60,174 bases of DNA from Clostridia bacterium (GTDB taxonomy: Bacteria > Bacillota > Clostridia > Christensenellales > Borkfalkiaceae): the NCBI GenBank assembly GCA_017415505.1, contig JAFQGG010000011.1, positions 1 to 60,174 of the forward strand. Direction: 5' to 3'. Under the pieces are notes generated by a model. That model ran no database searches and was not told the origin of the DNA. It worked only from the letters and a program-made list of their open reading frames with translations. Numbering within the stretch: the first letter of the stretch is position 1; every line of letters begins with the position of its first letter. Positions 43,522 to 51,347 of this stretch are shown piece after piece. The translations under genes and the position numbers were made by a program.

Positions 43522-44103
43522 TTATTTATTCTCTTTCTCCAACGCCTTGATTAGCTTTCTCTTGCTTCTTTGAATCGCGTTATCCACGCTCTTTTGCGAT
43601 TTGCCCGTCGTTTCGCATATCTCCAAGCAACTCGCGCCGTCGAGATACATCGTAAACACCTTAAACTCTATATCCGTGAGCTCACGGCTCATCATTTTAT
43701 TCAAACGCCGTCTGTCGTCGTCGCAAATCACCGTTTGTTCGGGGTCGGAATCGGCGTACAGCAACGGCAAGTCCGCAAACGGCACGGAATTGTTCAACGG
43801 CGCGTGTTTCTTGCTCGCCCCGTTTTTCACCGCGTCCACGATTCGGCGGTATATGCACACCCCCGCGAAGGTCTTGAAACTGCCCGAGCCCGTCTTATAT
43901 TTCCCGATCGCTTGATACAGCCCGATCATACCCTCTTGCAAGAGGTCTTCCGTTTCCCCGTTGGCGAGGAAAAACTTACGCGCGTACGCGCGCACGAGGT
44001 TTCCGTGCCGAAAAAGAATCTTCTCTTCCGCCGTTTTATCCCCCGCCTGCGCGAGTGCGACGAGTTCCTCGTCCGTCATTTTGTCGAGCGTTTTTTCCGT
44101 CAT
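43522..44103 (-). CDS. sigH: RNA polymerase sigma factor, SigH-like
   Basis: A 193-residue sigma-70 family protein. Region 2 contains EDLLQEGMIGLYQAIGKYKTGSGSFKTFAGVCIYRRIVDAVK and region 4 contains LTDIEFKVFTMYLDGASCLEICETTGKSQKSVDNAIQRSKRKL. The length and the mrnC-rlmB-sigH order are those of SigH (Spo0H), which drives the start of sporulation. The ATG at 44103 follows the rlmB stop directly (TAATATG), so coupling is likely; the Shine-Dalgarno is weak. Confidence 0.9.
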   Translation of the reverse strand: MTEKTLDKMTDEELVALAQAGDKTAEEKILFRHGNLVRAYARKFFLANGETEDLLQEGMIGLYQAIGKYKTGSGSFKTFAGVCIYRRIVDAVKNGASKKHAPLNNSVPFADLPLLYADSDPEQTVICDDDRRRLNKMMSRELTDIEFKVFTMYLDGASCLEICETTGKSQKSVDNAIQRSKRKLIKALEKENK

Positions 44104-44104
44104 A

Positions 44105-44824
44105 TTATCTGCACCGATTGCGTACCACTTCGTACGCGGCAATCCCCAACGCCACCGAAGCGTTGAGGGAATTTACCTTGCCCTGCAAGGGTATGGAAAG
44201 CACCTTGTCGCACTTTTCCTTCGTCAAGCGTTTCACCCCGCTGTCTTCGCCCCCGACCACGAGCGCGATATTCCCCTCGAATTTCTCCTCGTAGATATCC
44301 TCTCCGCCCGCTTCGAGCGCGTATACCCAATACCCGCTTTTTTGCAAAGTTTCCACCGCTTGGTTGAGGTTGGGCACTTTCGCCACTTTGATATGCTCCG
44401 CCGCACCCGCGGAAATACGGATCACGCTTTCCGTCACCGACGCGCTACCCGATTTAGGAATAACTACGCCGTCCGCGCCCGCGCACTCCGCCACACGCAA
44501 AATACTGCCGAGGTTATGCACGTCCTCGATCCCGTCGCAAAGCACGATAAAACCGCCCTTTTCGCTCTTCTTTTCCGCGATAATATCTTCCAAGTCAAAA
44601 TACTCGTAATCGGTGGTGAACGCGATCACGCCTTGGTGCTTTTTCGTTACGCTCTCCTTATCGAGCACCTGCTTGTCCACGAATTGTACGCGGATATTTC
44701 TCTTTCGCGCCTGCGCGAAAATCACGGACGCAGAACCCTGCGCCCCCTTTTCAATGAGCAGTTTATCGATATTTTTTCCCGTTTTCAACAGTTCTAAAAC
44801 CGCGTTTCTTCCTTCCGTTTTCAT
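44105..44824 (-). CDS. rlmB: 23S rRNA (guanosine-2'-O-)-methyltransferase RlmB
   Basis: A 239-residue SPOUT/TrmH methyltransferase. The N-terminal substrate-binding domain starts EGRNAVLELLKTGKNIDKLLIE. The knotted SAM-binding part shows DGIEDVHNLGSILRVAECAGADGVVIP, LVVGGEDSGVKRL and IPLQGKVNSLNASVALGIAAYE. GAGGAA lies before the ATG. It is between mrnC and sigH; the yacP gene often found here in Bacillota is missing. Confidence 0.94.
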   Translation of the reverse strand: MKTEGRNAVLELLKTGKNIDKLLIEKGAQGSASVIFAQARKRNIRVQFVDKQVLDKESVTKKHQGVIAFTTDYEYFDLEDIIAEKKSEKGGFIVLCDGIEDVHNLGSILRVAECAGADGVVIPKSGSASVTESVIRISAGAAEHIKVAKVPNLNQAVETLQKSGYWVYALEAGGEDIYEEKFEGNIALVVGGEDSGVKRLTKEKCDKVLSIPLQGKVNSLNASVALGIAAYEVVRNRCR

Positions 44825-44836
44825 AATCGTTCCTCT

Positions 44837-45274
44837 TTAAGGTTTATATACTTTTTCCGCGGTTTGCCCCCGCAACTCGCTCTCGTCCAAGAAGGACAAC
44901 AGCTCTTCGATTCTATCCGTTTCCCCCGCGAGATACAAATATCCTATCACCGCTTCAAACCCCGTCGAGCGCGCGTATTCCACCGCGGTCGCGTTTTTGC
45001 TTTTCGTCGCCTTTTTCGCGTTCCTACCCCGCTTGAACACGCTCTCTTCGTCCTCGGTAAACAGCGGTAACACCCTGTCCAAAAACGCGCTTTGCCCGCG
45101 CGCGGACACTACCTTCGCCGCGGCGCGTTGAAAATCGGCGGCTTTGCCCGTTCCCGAGCGCACGAGTTTTTCCCGCACGAACAGCGAACAAACCGCGTCG
45201 CCCAAAAAAGCGAGCGTTACGGCGTTGATCCGTCCCGCTTCCGTTTTTTCAAGCCTTTCCATTCCCGTAAACAC
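44837..45274 (-). CDS. mrnC: Mini-ribonuclease 3
   Basis: A 145-residue RNase III-like domain without a dsRBD. The signature LAFLGDAVCSLFVREKLV and the EYARSTGFEAVIGYLYL motif hold the catalytic acidic residues. It matures 23S rRNA ends in Bacillota. The GTG start at 45274 is 5 nt from GGGAGG; the in-frame ATG four codons later is too far from it. Confidence 0.93.
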   Translation of the reverse strand: MFTGMERLEKTEAGRINAVTLAFLGDAVCSLFVREKLVRSGTGKAADFQRAAAKVVSARGQSAFLDRVLPLFTEDEESVFKRGRNAKKATKSKNATAVEYARSTGFEAVIGYLYLAGETDRIEELLSFLDESELRGQTAEKVYKP

Positions 45275-45306
45275 GCTTTCCTCCCATTTTCGGTTATTCT
45301 CATTCT

Positions 45307-45335
45307 ATTATACCACAACGGCAAAAAAATGACAA
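45307..45335 (-). promoter_or_regulatory. Promoter of the mrnC-rlmB-sigH-dnaX-ybaB run
   Basis: Minus-strand TTGTCA (45330-45335), 17 bp, TATAAT (45307-45312). Confidence 0.7.
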
Positions 45336-45350
45336 GCGATTATCGCCCTT

Positions 45351-46058
45351 TCAAAGGACAAAATCGCCAAGAAACGCCATTACGCCCGCCACTACGCTTT
45401 CCGCTAACTTCCGTTGCCACGCCACGCTTTGCAACAACGCCTCGTCCGCGGGGCTGGAAAGAAACCCGCATTCGAGAATCACCGACGGCGCGGAGGTACA
45501 TTCGAGCATGAAATACTCGCCCGACGAGGCGTTCCTGCCCTTGACCCCCTCCGTTTTATACAGCGCGTTCAGCGACGATTGAAGCGCGAGCGCAAGGCGC
45601 TTGCTCTCCTCCCGTTTTTTGCTGTAAAACACCTGCGCCCCGCGCGAGGTTGAAGAGGGATAAAAGTTTTGGTGCACGGACAAAACGAGCGCGGGATCGG
45701 CGTTTTCAACGATCTCCTTGCGCTTTTGCATATCCCGTTTTTTGAACCCCTTTGCGGTCGTGCCGTACAGTCCCGCGTCCGTCTTGCGCGTGAGCGTGAC
45801 CGCAAAACCCATATCCTCGAACGCCTCTTTCAAACGAAAGGTAACGGCGAGGTTGAGATCGCTCTCCTTTATCCCCGTCGTCTTACCGACCACACCGCCG
45901 TCTACACCGCCGTGCCCCGCGTCCAATACGATCCGCATTTCCGTTTGCGAAGCGGAAAACACCGTTTGCGGAGCAAGCAACGCCCGCACGCATAACCCGA
46001 TTGCCGTTACGAAAACCACCGCCACCGCCGTTACGGTGGCAACCCAATTCTTATTCAT
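45351..46058 (-). CDS. cwlD: N-acetylmuramoyl-L-alanine amidase CwlD (germination/cortex)
   Basis: A 235-residue protein. An N-terminal signal anchor (WVATVTAVAVVFVTAIGL) precedes an Amidase_3 domain with VLDAGHGGVDGG, SVHQNFYPS and ECGFLSSPADEALL. CwlD acts in making muramic lactam in spore cortex, and in Bacillus it is made under sigE and sigG. The upstream sigE match supports this identity over a vegetative amidase. There is no usable Shine-Dalgarno; the ATG is 6 nt from the -10. Confidence 0.87.
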   Translation of the reverse strand: MNKNWVATVTAVAVVFVTAIGLCVRALLAPQTVFSASQTEMRIVLDAGHGGVDGGVVGKTTGIKESDLNLAVTFRLKEAFEDMGFAVTLTRKTDAGLYGTTAKGFKKRDMQKRKEIVENADPALVLSVHQNFYPSSTSRGAQVFYSKKREESKRLALALQSSLNALYKTEGVKGRNASSGEYFMLECTSAPSVILECGFLSSPADEALLQSVAWQRKLAESVVAGVMAFLGDFVL

Positions 46059-46064
46059 ACCCTT

Positions 46065-46093
46065 ATTCTATGCGCCCCCGCGCGGGAATATGC
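46065..46093 (-). promoter_or_regulatory. SigE-type promoter of cwlD
   Basis: Minus-strand GCATATT (46087-46093, full match to KMATATW), 14 bp, CATAGAAT (46065-46072, 7 of 8 to CATACAMT). The ATG lies 6 nt downstream. Confidence 0.7.
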
Positions 46094-46134
46094 CCCGTAT
46101 TTTTCTCGTTCAACGCATACCTGCCCCAATAAAA

Positions 46135-46161
46135 CGCCGTTCCGTGACAGACGGAACGGCG
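46135..46161 (-). terminator. Terminator of the DeoC-like gene
   Basis: An 11-bp stem CGCCGTTCCGT/ACGGAACGGCG, 5-nt loop. On the minus strand it is followed by TTTTATT. Confidence 0.8.
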
Positions 46162-46167
46162 GTTTAT

Positions 46168-47052
46168 TTACAGAAAAGTCAAGCGACCGTCCACGATACG
46201 GCAACGGTAGTTGGTTTCCTCGTTTCGCGTTTTTGCGATCGGCGCGGGCGGGGTCGGAGGGGGTTGTATTTTCGGTTTTTCGTTTGCGGGCGGGGTATAC
46301 GCAGGCGGTTCGTTCGTTTCGCGCAGCCAAGCGGAATAGATTTCCCACGCCCGTTGCGTGGCGATACGCCCCACGCCCGCGGAAATCAACCGCTTATACT
46401 CGTCGAGCGTTTCCACCCCCGTCACTTCCAATTCACAACCGCCCGTAAGGTCGATCCGCAGTTTTTCGCAACCCGCGAAGTGCGGTACGCTAAAAAATCT
46501 TGCACCCGTTTCGCACGCGATTCGGGCGATACGGGAAAGCGCGGTGGGCGAAAAAATACTTTCCGCGCGCACCTTCAACGGCGTTTTGCCCACGGCGCGT
46601 TTCACCCGTTTAAGCTCTCTTCGAATTTCCCCGTACCGACAGCCCTCTACGAGCGAGGGCGCGAGCGTGAGCGTAATTTCCTCCGCGCCTCGCTTGCGCG
46701 CGAGGCGCGCTTCCAAAGCTTTTACCTTCGCGAGCGTTTCCCCGTCCCCGCCGATTTTGCAGTCCGTTTTCACCCCGCTTCCTTTCAAGCACGCCACCGT
46801 GCGCGCAAGCTTTGAAAGGGGCACTTTCACGGCGGCTTGCCGAGTGCGAATCGCCCGTTGGCACACCCTTTGAATATCCTCGCCCGCGGGCAAATCCGAT
46901 TCCGCTTTCGCGATCGCCGTCACCACTTCCGCCGTGCGTTTCTGCCGTTTGTAGGCGCGGAATTCTTCCATATCCGACGGGGAAAGCACGGGAGTTTTTA
47001 TCGCGTCGTCTTTCGTAAGAGAAGTTTGATCGTTATGCGTTTGCTGTTCCAT
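46168..47052 (-). CDS. DeoC-like TIM-barrel pseudoenzyme with Pro-rich tail, probably forespore-expressed
   Basis: A 294-residue protein. After a charged 75-residue N-terminus, residues about 75-240 follow deoxyribose-phosphate aldolase in order: TDCKIGGDGETLAKVKALEA, GAEEITLTLAPSLVEG, GARFFSVPHFAG, ELEVTGVETLDEYKRLISAGVGRIAT. The Schiff-base Lys position (VKTSTG in DERA) reads FFSVPHF and the second Lys (KASGG) reads ELEVTG, so the known chemistry should be lost. The C-terminus is Pro-rich (PPAYTPP...IQPPPTPPAP). No Shine-Dalgarno; a sigG promoter ends 5 nt before this ATG, which I used to choose the start. Confidence 0.65.
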   Translation of the reverse strand: MEQQTHNDQTSLTKDDAIKTPVLSPSDMEEFRAYKRQKRTAEVVTAIAKAESDLPAGEDIQRVCQRAIRTRQAAVKVPLSKLARTVACLKGSGVKTDCKIGGDGETLAKVKALEARLARKRGAEEITLTLAPSLVEGCRYGEIRRELKRVKRAVGKTPLKVRAESIFSPTALSRIARIACETGARFFSVPHFAGCEKLRIDLTGGCELEVTGVETLDEYKRLISAGVGRIATQRAWEIYSAWLRETNEPPAYTPPANEKPKIQPPPTPPAPIAKTRNEETNYRCRIVDGRLTFL

Positions 47053-47057
47053 GGTTT

Positions 47058-47087
47058 GAGTATGCGACAAAGCAAGCGCGTTTATTC
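47058..47087 (-). promoter_or_regulatory. SigG-type promoter of the DeoC-like gene
   Basis: Minus-strand GAATA (47083-47087, matches GHATR), 18 bp, CATACTC (47058-47064, 6 of 7 to CATNMTA). The ATG lies 5 nt downstream. Confidence 0.6.
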
Positions 47088-47133
47088 CAATTTTAGCCAA
47101 TTTATGACAACGAAAAAACTGTATACTTTCCTC

Positions 47134-47391
47134 ATGAACGACGCAATTTTCGGAATCCTTGGACTACTCGTCCTCTTTATCTTATCCTTCTTCGCGGTAC
47201 ATATTATCAAACTCGCGAAAATCGGCTACCGCGCGCAAAAGACCCCGACCCAGCCTAAGCCCAAACGGGAAGAAGTCAAAAAAGAAGCTCCCCCAAAGCA
47301 AAATTTAGGAGAGCCCGTTTACTATATCGTCGAACGGAAACGGCGCACGAAATCCAGCTATTCCGCGCCCAAAGAAATCCGTTTCAAATAA
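47134..47391 (+). CDS. Small single-pass membrane protein (85 aa)
   Basis: A transmembrane helix (IFGILGLLVLFILSFFAVHII) is followed by a Lys/Pro-rich cytoplasmic tail (KTPTQPKPKREEVKKEAPPK) and a Tyr/Arg-rich end. The family is unknown. There is no Shine-Dalgarno. TATACT lies 6 nt before this ATG, the same geometry as the leaderless genes, though the sigma class is unclear. An upstream ATG at 47104 would place the -10 inside the gene. It diverges from the DeoC-like gene. Confidence 0.55.
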   Translation: MNDAIFGILGLLVLFILSFFAVHIIKLAKIGYRAQKTPTQPKPKREEVKKEAPPKQNLGEPVYYIVERKRRTKSSYSAPKEIRFK

Positions 47392-47394
47392 ATT

Positions 47395-47838
47395 TTATTC
47401 TTCTTCCGTTTTGAGCGTTTTGCTCAAAACGACTTTGGCTTGCTTTTCCGATTCCCCGCCTTCCAAATCTTCCGTTTGGTCGTTGTATTTTTGCAAATTA
47501 CCGCCGTCCGCCCAAAGCCGTTCTAAATGATAGAACAAACGGGTTTCGTCGTTGAAAATATGCACGATTACGTCGCCGTAATCCACCACGCCCCAACGCC
47601 CGTCGCGAACGCCTTCCGTGCGGGAAGGCACTAACCCAAGTTGCGCTTCCACGAGCTCTTCCACCCGCTCGCCCATCGCGCGGATTTGCGGGGCGTTGCT
47701 ACCGCTTGCGATTACGAAATAATCGCAAAGATCCGTCTTTTCCCGTACGTATAAACATACGATATCCTTACCGCGCTTTTCCGAAAGCGCCTTACACACC
47801 GTTAAAGCCAACACTCTGCTCGTCGTTTGATTTTCCAT
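47395..47838 (-). CDS. rsfS: Ribosome silencing factor RsfS
   Basis: A 147-residue protein of the Iojap/RsfS family: ALSEKRGKDIVCLYVREKTDLCDYFVIASGSNAPQIRAMGERVEE, RDGRWGVVDYGDVIVHIFNDETRLFYHLERLW. It binds L14 and blocks subunit joining in poor conditions. A Lys/Glu-rich tail extends past the usual end. It lies 8 bp after the nadD-yqeK fusion, the classic nadD-yqeK-rsfS order. Confidence 0.95.
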   Translation of the reverse strand: MENQTTSRVLALTVCKALSEKRGKDIVCLYVREKTDLCDYFVIASGSNAPQIRAMGERVEELVEAQLGLVPSRTEGVRDGRWGVVDYGDVIVHIFNDETRLFYHLERLWADGGNLQKYNDQTEDLEGGESEKQAKVVLSKTLKTEEE

Positions 47839-47845
47839 AATATCC

Positions 47846-49018
47846 TCACTCGTTCCTTAAATTTTTATAATATTCGTACGCTTCTTTCGTTAAGGGATAC
47901 ACCCATTCCCCCTTTCCTTCCAAAAACGCAACCGTCTGTCTTAACGCCTCTTCCAAGCACTCGTCTAGCCCCGCTTCCTTGGGAAGCGCGGGATTTTTTT
48001 TCTCGAACAACTCCCGAAGCTTTTCCACTCCCTCGTAGCTTCGATTCGGTTCTATCATGTCCGCAAGAAAAATAAGTTTTCCAAGCGCGCTCATACCCGC
48101 TTTTCCGCTCGTGTGGAAACGGATCGCGTCGAGTACTTCGCCGTCCGTCACGCCAAACGCGTGCTCCGCAAGGTACGCCCCCGCGAATTGGTGCGTCACT
48201 TCGCGGGGAATCTCTCCCCACTTTGCGGGCGGGACGAACCCTTTTAGAAGGGGCGAACCGCTTTCCAAATTTTTCGCGCAATCGTGAAAGAGGGAAGCTA
48301 AAATCGCCTTTCTCTCGGACACGCCGAGCGAAACCGCCCGTTTCGCCGCCACGAACGCCACGCGCAAACTGTGCGCCACGCGAGCGGGCTTTTCTAACGC
48401 CAACGCCTTTTCCGCGTTTTCGATTGCATACAGCTTATTCTCCCGTATATACGCCTCCGTTTCTTCCGTCACCAACGGCGTTAAACGCATACCTGCCCCC
48501 GCCAAAACGCGAACCTGCGTCGAAGAAACGGGCGCGCCGTTATAACCGATTAAAACGAATTCTTTGCCGAACCGACGGGTAAACCCCGAAAGCTCTTTTT
48601 GCGCCCAACCCTCTTTTTCGTCGCGGGCGCAAACGGCAAGCGTTGCGTTCGATAAAATATCCTCGGGATTTTTCCAAGTGGGAAAATCCCGCAACATATC
48701 CGTACCGACCAACCAAAAAAGCTCCGCTTCCTTATATATTTCGCGGAAATGACGGCAGGTAAGATAGGTATAGCTCGTCCCGCCCTTCGTAATTTCGTAA
48801 TCGCTCACCTCGGCGTTCGGCACGCACGCAAACGCGATTTTACAAAGCTCCAAACGGTGACGATCGGGCGCAAGCTCTTTCCCTTTTTTATGCGGAGGAG
48901 AAGCCACGGGCATCACGATCAACTTATCGAGCGCAAGCGTTTTCACCGCGCTTTCCGCCAAACGGATATGCTCACAATGCACGGGGTCGAACGAACCGCC
49001 GAAAATTCCTATTCTCAT
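47846..49018 (-). CDS. Fused nicotinate-nucleotide adenylyltransferase (NadD) and HD hydrolase (YqeK)
   Basis: A 390-residue two-domain protein. Residues 1-200 are NadD: GIFGGSFDPVHCEHIRLAE, PPHKKGK, and SSTQVR near residue 165. Residues 205-390 are YqeK, an HD-domain Ap4A hydrolase (HSLRVAFVAAKRA, LFHDCAKNL, HQFAGAYLAEHAFG). In most Bacillota these are separate neighbouring genes, so the fusion follows conserved order. AGGAGG precedes the ATG. NadD acts in NAD synthesis. Confidence 0.93.
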   Translation of the reverse strand: MRIGIFGGSFDPVHCEHIRLAESAVKTLALDKLIVMPVASPPHKKGKELAPDRHRLELCKIAFACVPNAEVSDYEITKGGTSYTYLTCRHFREIYKEAELFWLVGTDMLRDFPTWKNPEDILSNATLAVCARDEKEGWAQKELSGFTRRFGKEFVLIGYNGAPVSSTQVRVLAGAGMRLTPLVTEETEAYIRENKLYAIENAEKALALEKPARVAHSLRVAFVAAKRAVSLGVSERKAILASLFHDCAKNLESGSPLLKGFVPPAKWGEIPREVTHQFAGAYLAEHAFGVTDGEVLDAIRFHTSGKAGMSALGKLIFLADMIEPNRSYEGVEKLRELFEKKNPALPKEAGLDECLEEALRQTVAFLEGKGEWVYPLTKEAYEYYKNLRNE

Positions 49019-49058
49019 TCGCCCCTCCTTTCGTCAAAATTCTCGCTTCCGTAGTATA

Positions 49059-49087
49059 AGTATAGCATATTTTTTTCTTTTTTTCAA
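49059..49087 (-). promoter_or_regulatory. Promoter of nadD-yqeK-rsfS
   Basis: Minus-strand TTGAAA (49082-49087), 17 bp, TATACT (49059-49064). Confidence 0.6.
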
Positions 49088-49117
49088 GTTTATAACGCCA
49101 CAAATTTGGCAAAAATC
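49088..49117 (+). promoter_or_regulatory. SigF-type promoter
   Basis: GTTTA (49088-49092, full match to GYWTA), 15 bp, GGCAAAAATC (49108-49117, 9 of 10 to GGNRANANTW). The ATG at 49123 lies 5 nt downstream. Confidence 0.6.
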
Positions 49118-49122
49118 TAAAT

Positions 49123-49890
49123 ATGAAAAAATCAGCGTTCTATTCAGATATACTTTTTAGCTTTTCCCTCGTGGGAATTTTCACGCTTTGTTTCTTTCGG
49201 TACTTGCGTATCGCGCTCTTCCCCGCGCTTCTTCTCGCGTTTGCTTGCGGAGTACTCGCCGCGACGGCAAACGGCGCGTGGCTACAAAGCAAACGCCAAA
49301 CGCTTCTCCTTCGAAAATCGGACGAAGAAGAAAAGCAAAAACTGCTTTTGCACCTCGCCCTGCTTTCCGACGAGCAAAAAACCGTCTTTTTTCAAAAGGT
49401 TTTGTCCGCGCGGGGCGAAGTCAAGCGGTTTTCCCGCCTGCGCCTTACGACGAAAGAGGAATTTTTCTTCCTCTGCTTCCGTTTTAAGCCCCTCTCCGCC
49501 GACGAGGTTTCCGCCGTATACCGTCTAAAAACGAACAAACGGCGGGTAATCTTATGCGGGGAAGCGGACGATTCGGCGCGCCGTCTTTGCGATAGAGTGA
49601 ATATTCAACTTTGCGAGGGCGAGCGCGTGTACGAAGAAGTAAAAACCGCGCAAGCCCTGCCCGACGCCTATCTCGGCGATTCGCCGAAAACGAAACGCCG
49701 TTTGCGATTGTGCTTTGCCAAAAGCAACAGCCGTCGTTTTCTCACGGCGGGCGCGCTCGTACTTTTAACCTCTTTGATCACGCCCTTTCCACGCTACTAT
49801 CTCATTTTCGGTTCTGCGCTTCTCGCGCTTGCCGTTATCGTGCGCATTTTTGGAAAATCTCCACAAACGCCACAGGCAGGTACGAGATAA
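49123..49890 (+). CDS. Unknown membrane protein, probably forespore-expressed
   Basis: A 255-residue protein. Two transmembrane helices near residues 10-50 and two near 210-245 flank a basic cytoplasmic domain of about 150 residues (LRKSDEEEKQKLLLHLALLSDEQKTVFFQKVL...). No known domain was recognised. The sigF-type promoter and missing Shine-Dalgarno indicate an early forespore, leaderless gene. Its 3' end overlaps the convergent nnr gene by 56 bp. Confidence 0.65.
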   Translation: MKKSAFYSDILFSFSLVGIFTLCFFRYLRIALFPALLLAFACGVLAATANGAWLQSKRQTLLLRKSDEEEKQKLLLHLALLSDEQKTVFFQKVLSARGEVKRFSRLRLTTKEEFFFLCFRFKPLSADEVSAVYRLKTNKRRVILCGEADDSARRLCDRVNIQLCEGERVYEEVKTAQALPDAYLGDSPKTKRRLRLCFAKSNSRRFLTAGALVLLTSLITPFPRYYLIFGSALLALAVIVRIFGKSPQTPQAGTR

Positions 49891-51346
49891 TATCGCTCGC
49901 CGTCAAGGCGTATTCCCCGAATTTTTCTTTCGCAAGCTCCGCCGAACGACCCGTTAGATACGCGCCTGCGCAAGCCGACTCGAACGCGCTCGCGCCCTGC
50001 GCGCAAAGCCCTGCGAGAAGTCCCGCGAGCACGTCGCCGCTCCCGCCCTTGGCTTGCCCGCTCGTACCCGCGCAATTCAACGCCGTACGCGCGCCGTCGC
50101 AAACGACGGAAACGGCGTTTTTCAACAATACGGTAACACCGTATTTTTCCGCGAACGCCTTGGGCGCGCGGATTCCGCCGTCCAAAACGGACTGCACGCT
50201 CTCCCCCGACAATCTCGAAAACTCCTTGATATGCGGCGTCAATAAGACGGCGCATTTTTTGTGCGCGAAAACCTCGTCCAAATTTTCAAACGCCGAAAGG
50301 GAATGGAGCGCGTCCGCGTCCAAGATAAGCTTTCCCTCGTAATTTTCCAAAAGGTATCGCGCGCCGAGCGCGACTTCTTTGGAAACGCCCGTGCCCATAC
50401 CGTACGCGATCGAGTCGCAGGAGAGCAACCCCAAAAACGCTTCCTTGGAAAAGACGAGTTCCCCGCCCTCGCAAAGGGGTTGCAAAATCGCTTCGGGGGC
50501 TTTCAAGATATAATGCGGGAGTACGGCTTTGGGGGTGTACAGCGTAGTATACCCCGCGCCCGAGCGCAAGCACGCCGAAACGGCAAGATACGCCGCGCCC
50601 GTGTATTTTTCGCTCCCCGCGACGATTCCCGCGCGCCCGTAAGTACCTTTATGCGAAAAGCGTTTGCGCGCGGGCAAAGCGGATTTTACGATCTCGCCGT
50701 CGATAAGATACGCGTATAAATCTTTCGGCAAAACGATCCCGATATCGGCGCGGACGATTTCGCCCGCGCAATCGATTCCCTCGCCCATGAGCACGCCCGT
50801 TTTCAATTCCCCGATACACAGCGTTTCGTCCGCTTGCACGGCGACGCTTTCCACGCGCCCGTTATCCCCGTTCACGCCCGAGGGGATATCCGCAGAGAGT
50901 ACCTTTGCCCCCGCAAGGCGCACGGCGTTAATTGCCTCTATCGCCAAAGCGTATTCTTTGGACGGCGCGCCGTGAAACCCCGTACCCAACAAGCAGTCCA
51001 CGACGAGCGCGTATTCGCCTTTTGGCAATTCGTCAAATACCTGCCCGCCCGCTTTTTCGTATTCTTCACGACGGCTCGCGCACGCTTCGCCCGTGCGTTT
51101 CCCCAAAAACGCCACTTCCACTTCTCTACCGCGGTTTTTCAAAAGTCTTGCGCAAACGAACCCGTCGCCACCGTTGTTCCCGCCCCCGCAAACGCAAAGC
51201 ACGCGCCCCGTCGGCGCGAGTTTTTCCGCCTCTTCGCACAGGCGTTTGCCCGCCCGTTCCATAAGGAGCAGGGCGGGCACGCCACGCTTTTCTATCGTGT
51301 ACCCGTCCGCCTCCCGCATTTCTTCCGCCGTCAAAACCCAACGCAT
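49835..51346 (-). CDS. nnr: Bifunctional NAD(P)H-hydrate epimerase/dehydratase
   Basis: A 503-residue protein. The N-terminal YjeF_N epimerase domain shows VCGGGNNGGDGFVCARLL and the C-terminal ADP-dependent dehydratase domain ends GTSGQAKGGSGDVLAGLLAGL. It repairs hydrated NAD(P)H. It starts 2 bp after the birA stop and is the last gene of recX-birA-nnr. Confidence 0.95.
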   Translation of the reverse strand: MRWVLTAEEMREADGYTIEKRGVPALLLMERAGKRLCEEAEKLAPTGRVLCVCGGGNNGGDGFVCARLLKNRGREVEVAFLGKRTGEACASRREEYEKAGGQVFDELPKGEYALVVDCLLGTGFHGAPSKEYALAIEAINAVRLAGAKVLSADIPSGVNGDNGRVESVAVQADETLCIGELKTGVLMGEGIDCAGEIVRADIGIVLPKDLYAYLIDGEIVKSALPARKRFSHKGTYGRAGIVAGSEKYTGAAYLAVSACLRSGAGYTTLYTPKAVLPHYILKAPEAILQPLCEGGELVFSKEAFLGLLSCDSIAYGMGTGVSKEVALGARYLLENYEGKLILDADALHSLSAFENLDEVFAHKKCAVLLTPHIKEFSRLSGESVQSVLDGGIRAPKAFAEKYGVTVLLKNAVSVVCDGARTALNCAGTSGQAKGGSGDVLAGLLAGLCAQGASAFESACAGAYLTGRSAELAKEKFGEYALTASDIISYLPVAFVEIFQKCAR

Positions 51347-51347
51347 A

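Noticed and set aside
41403-43600. SRP RNA gene near dnaX
   Set aside because: The gene junctions in this stretch are too short and no SRP RNA sequence features were seen.
47104-47133. Upstream ATG for the 85-aa membrane protein
   Set aside because: It would put the TATACT element inside the coding region and adds a non-hydrophobic extension without a ribosome site.
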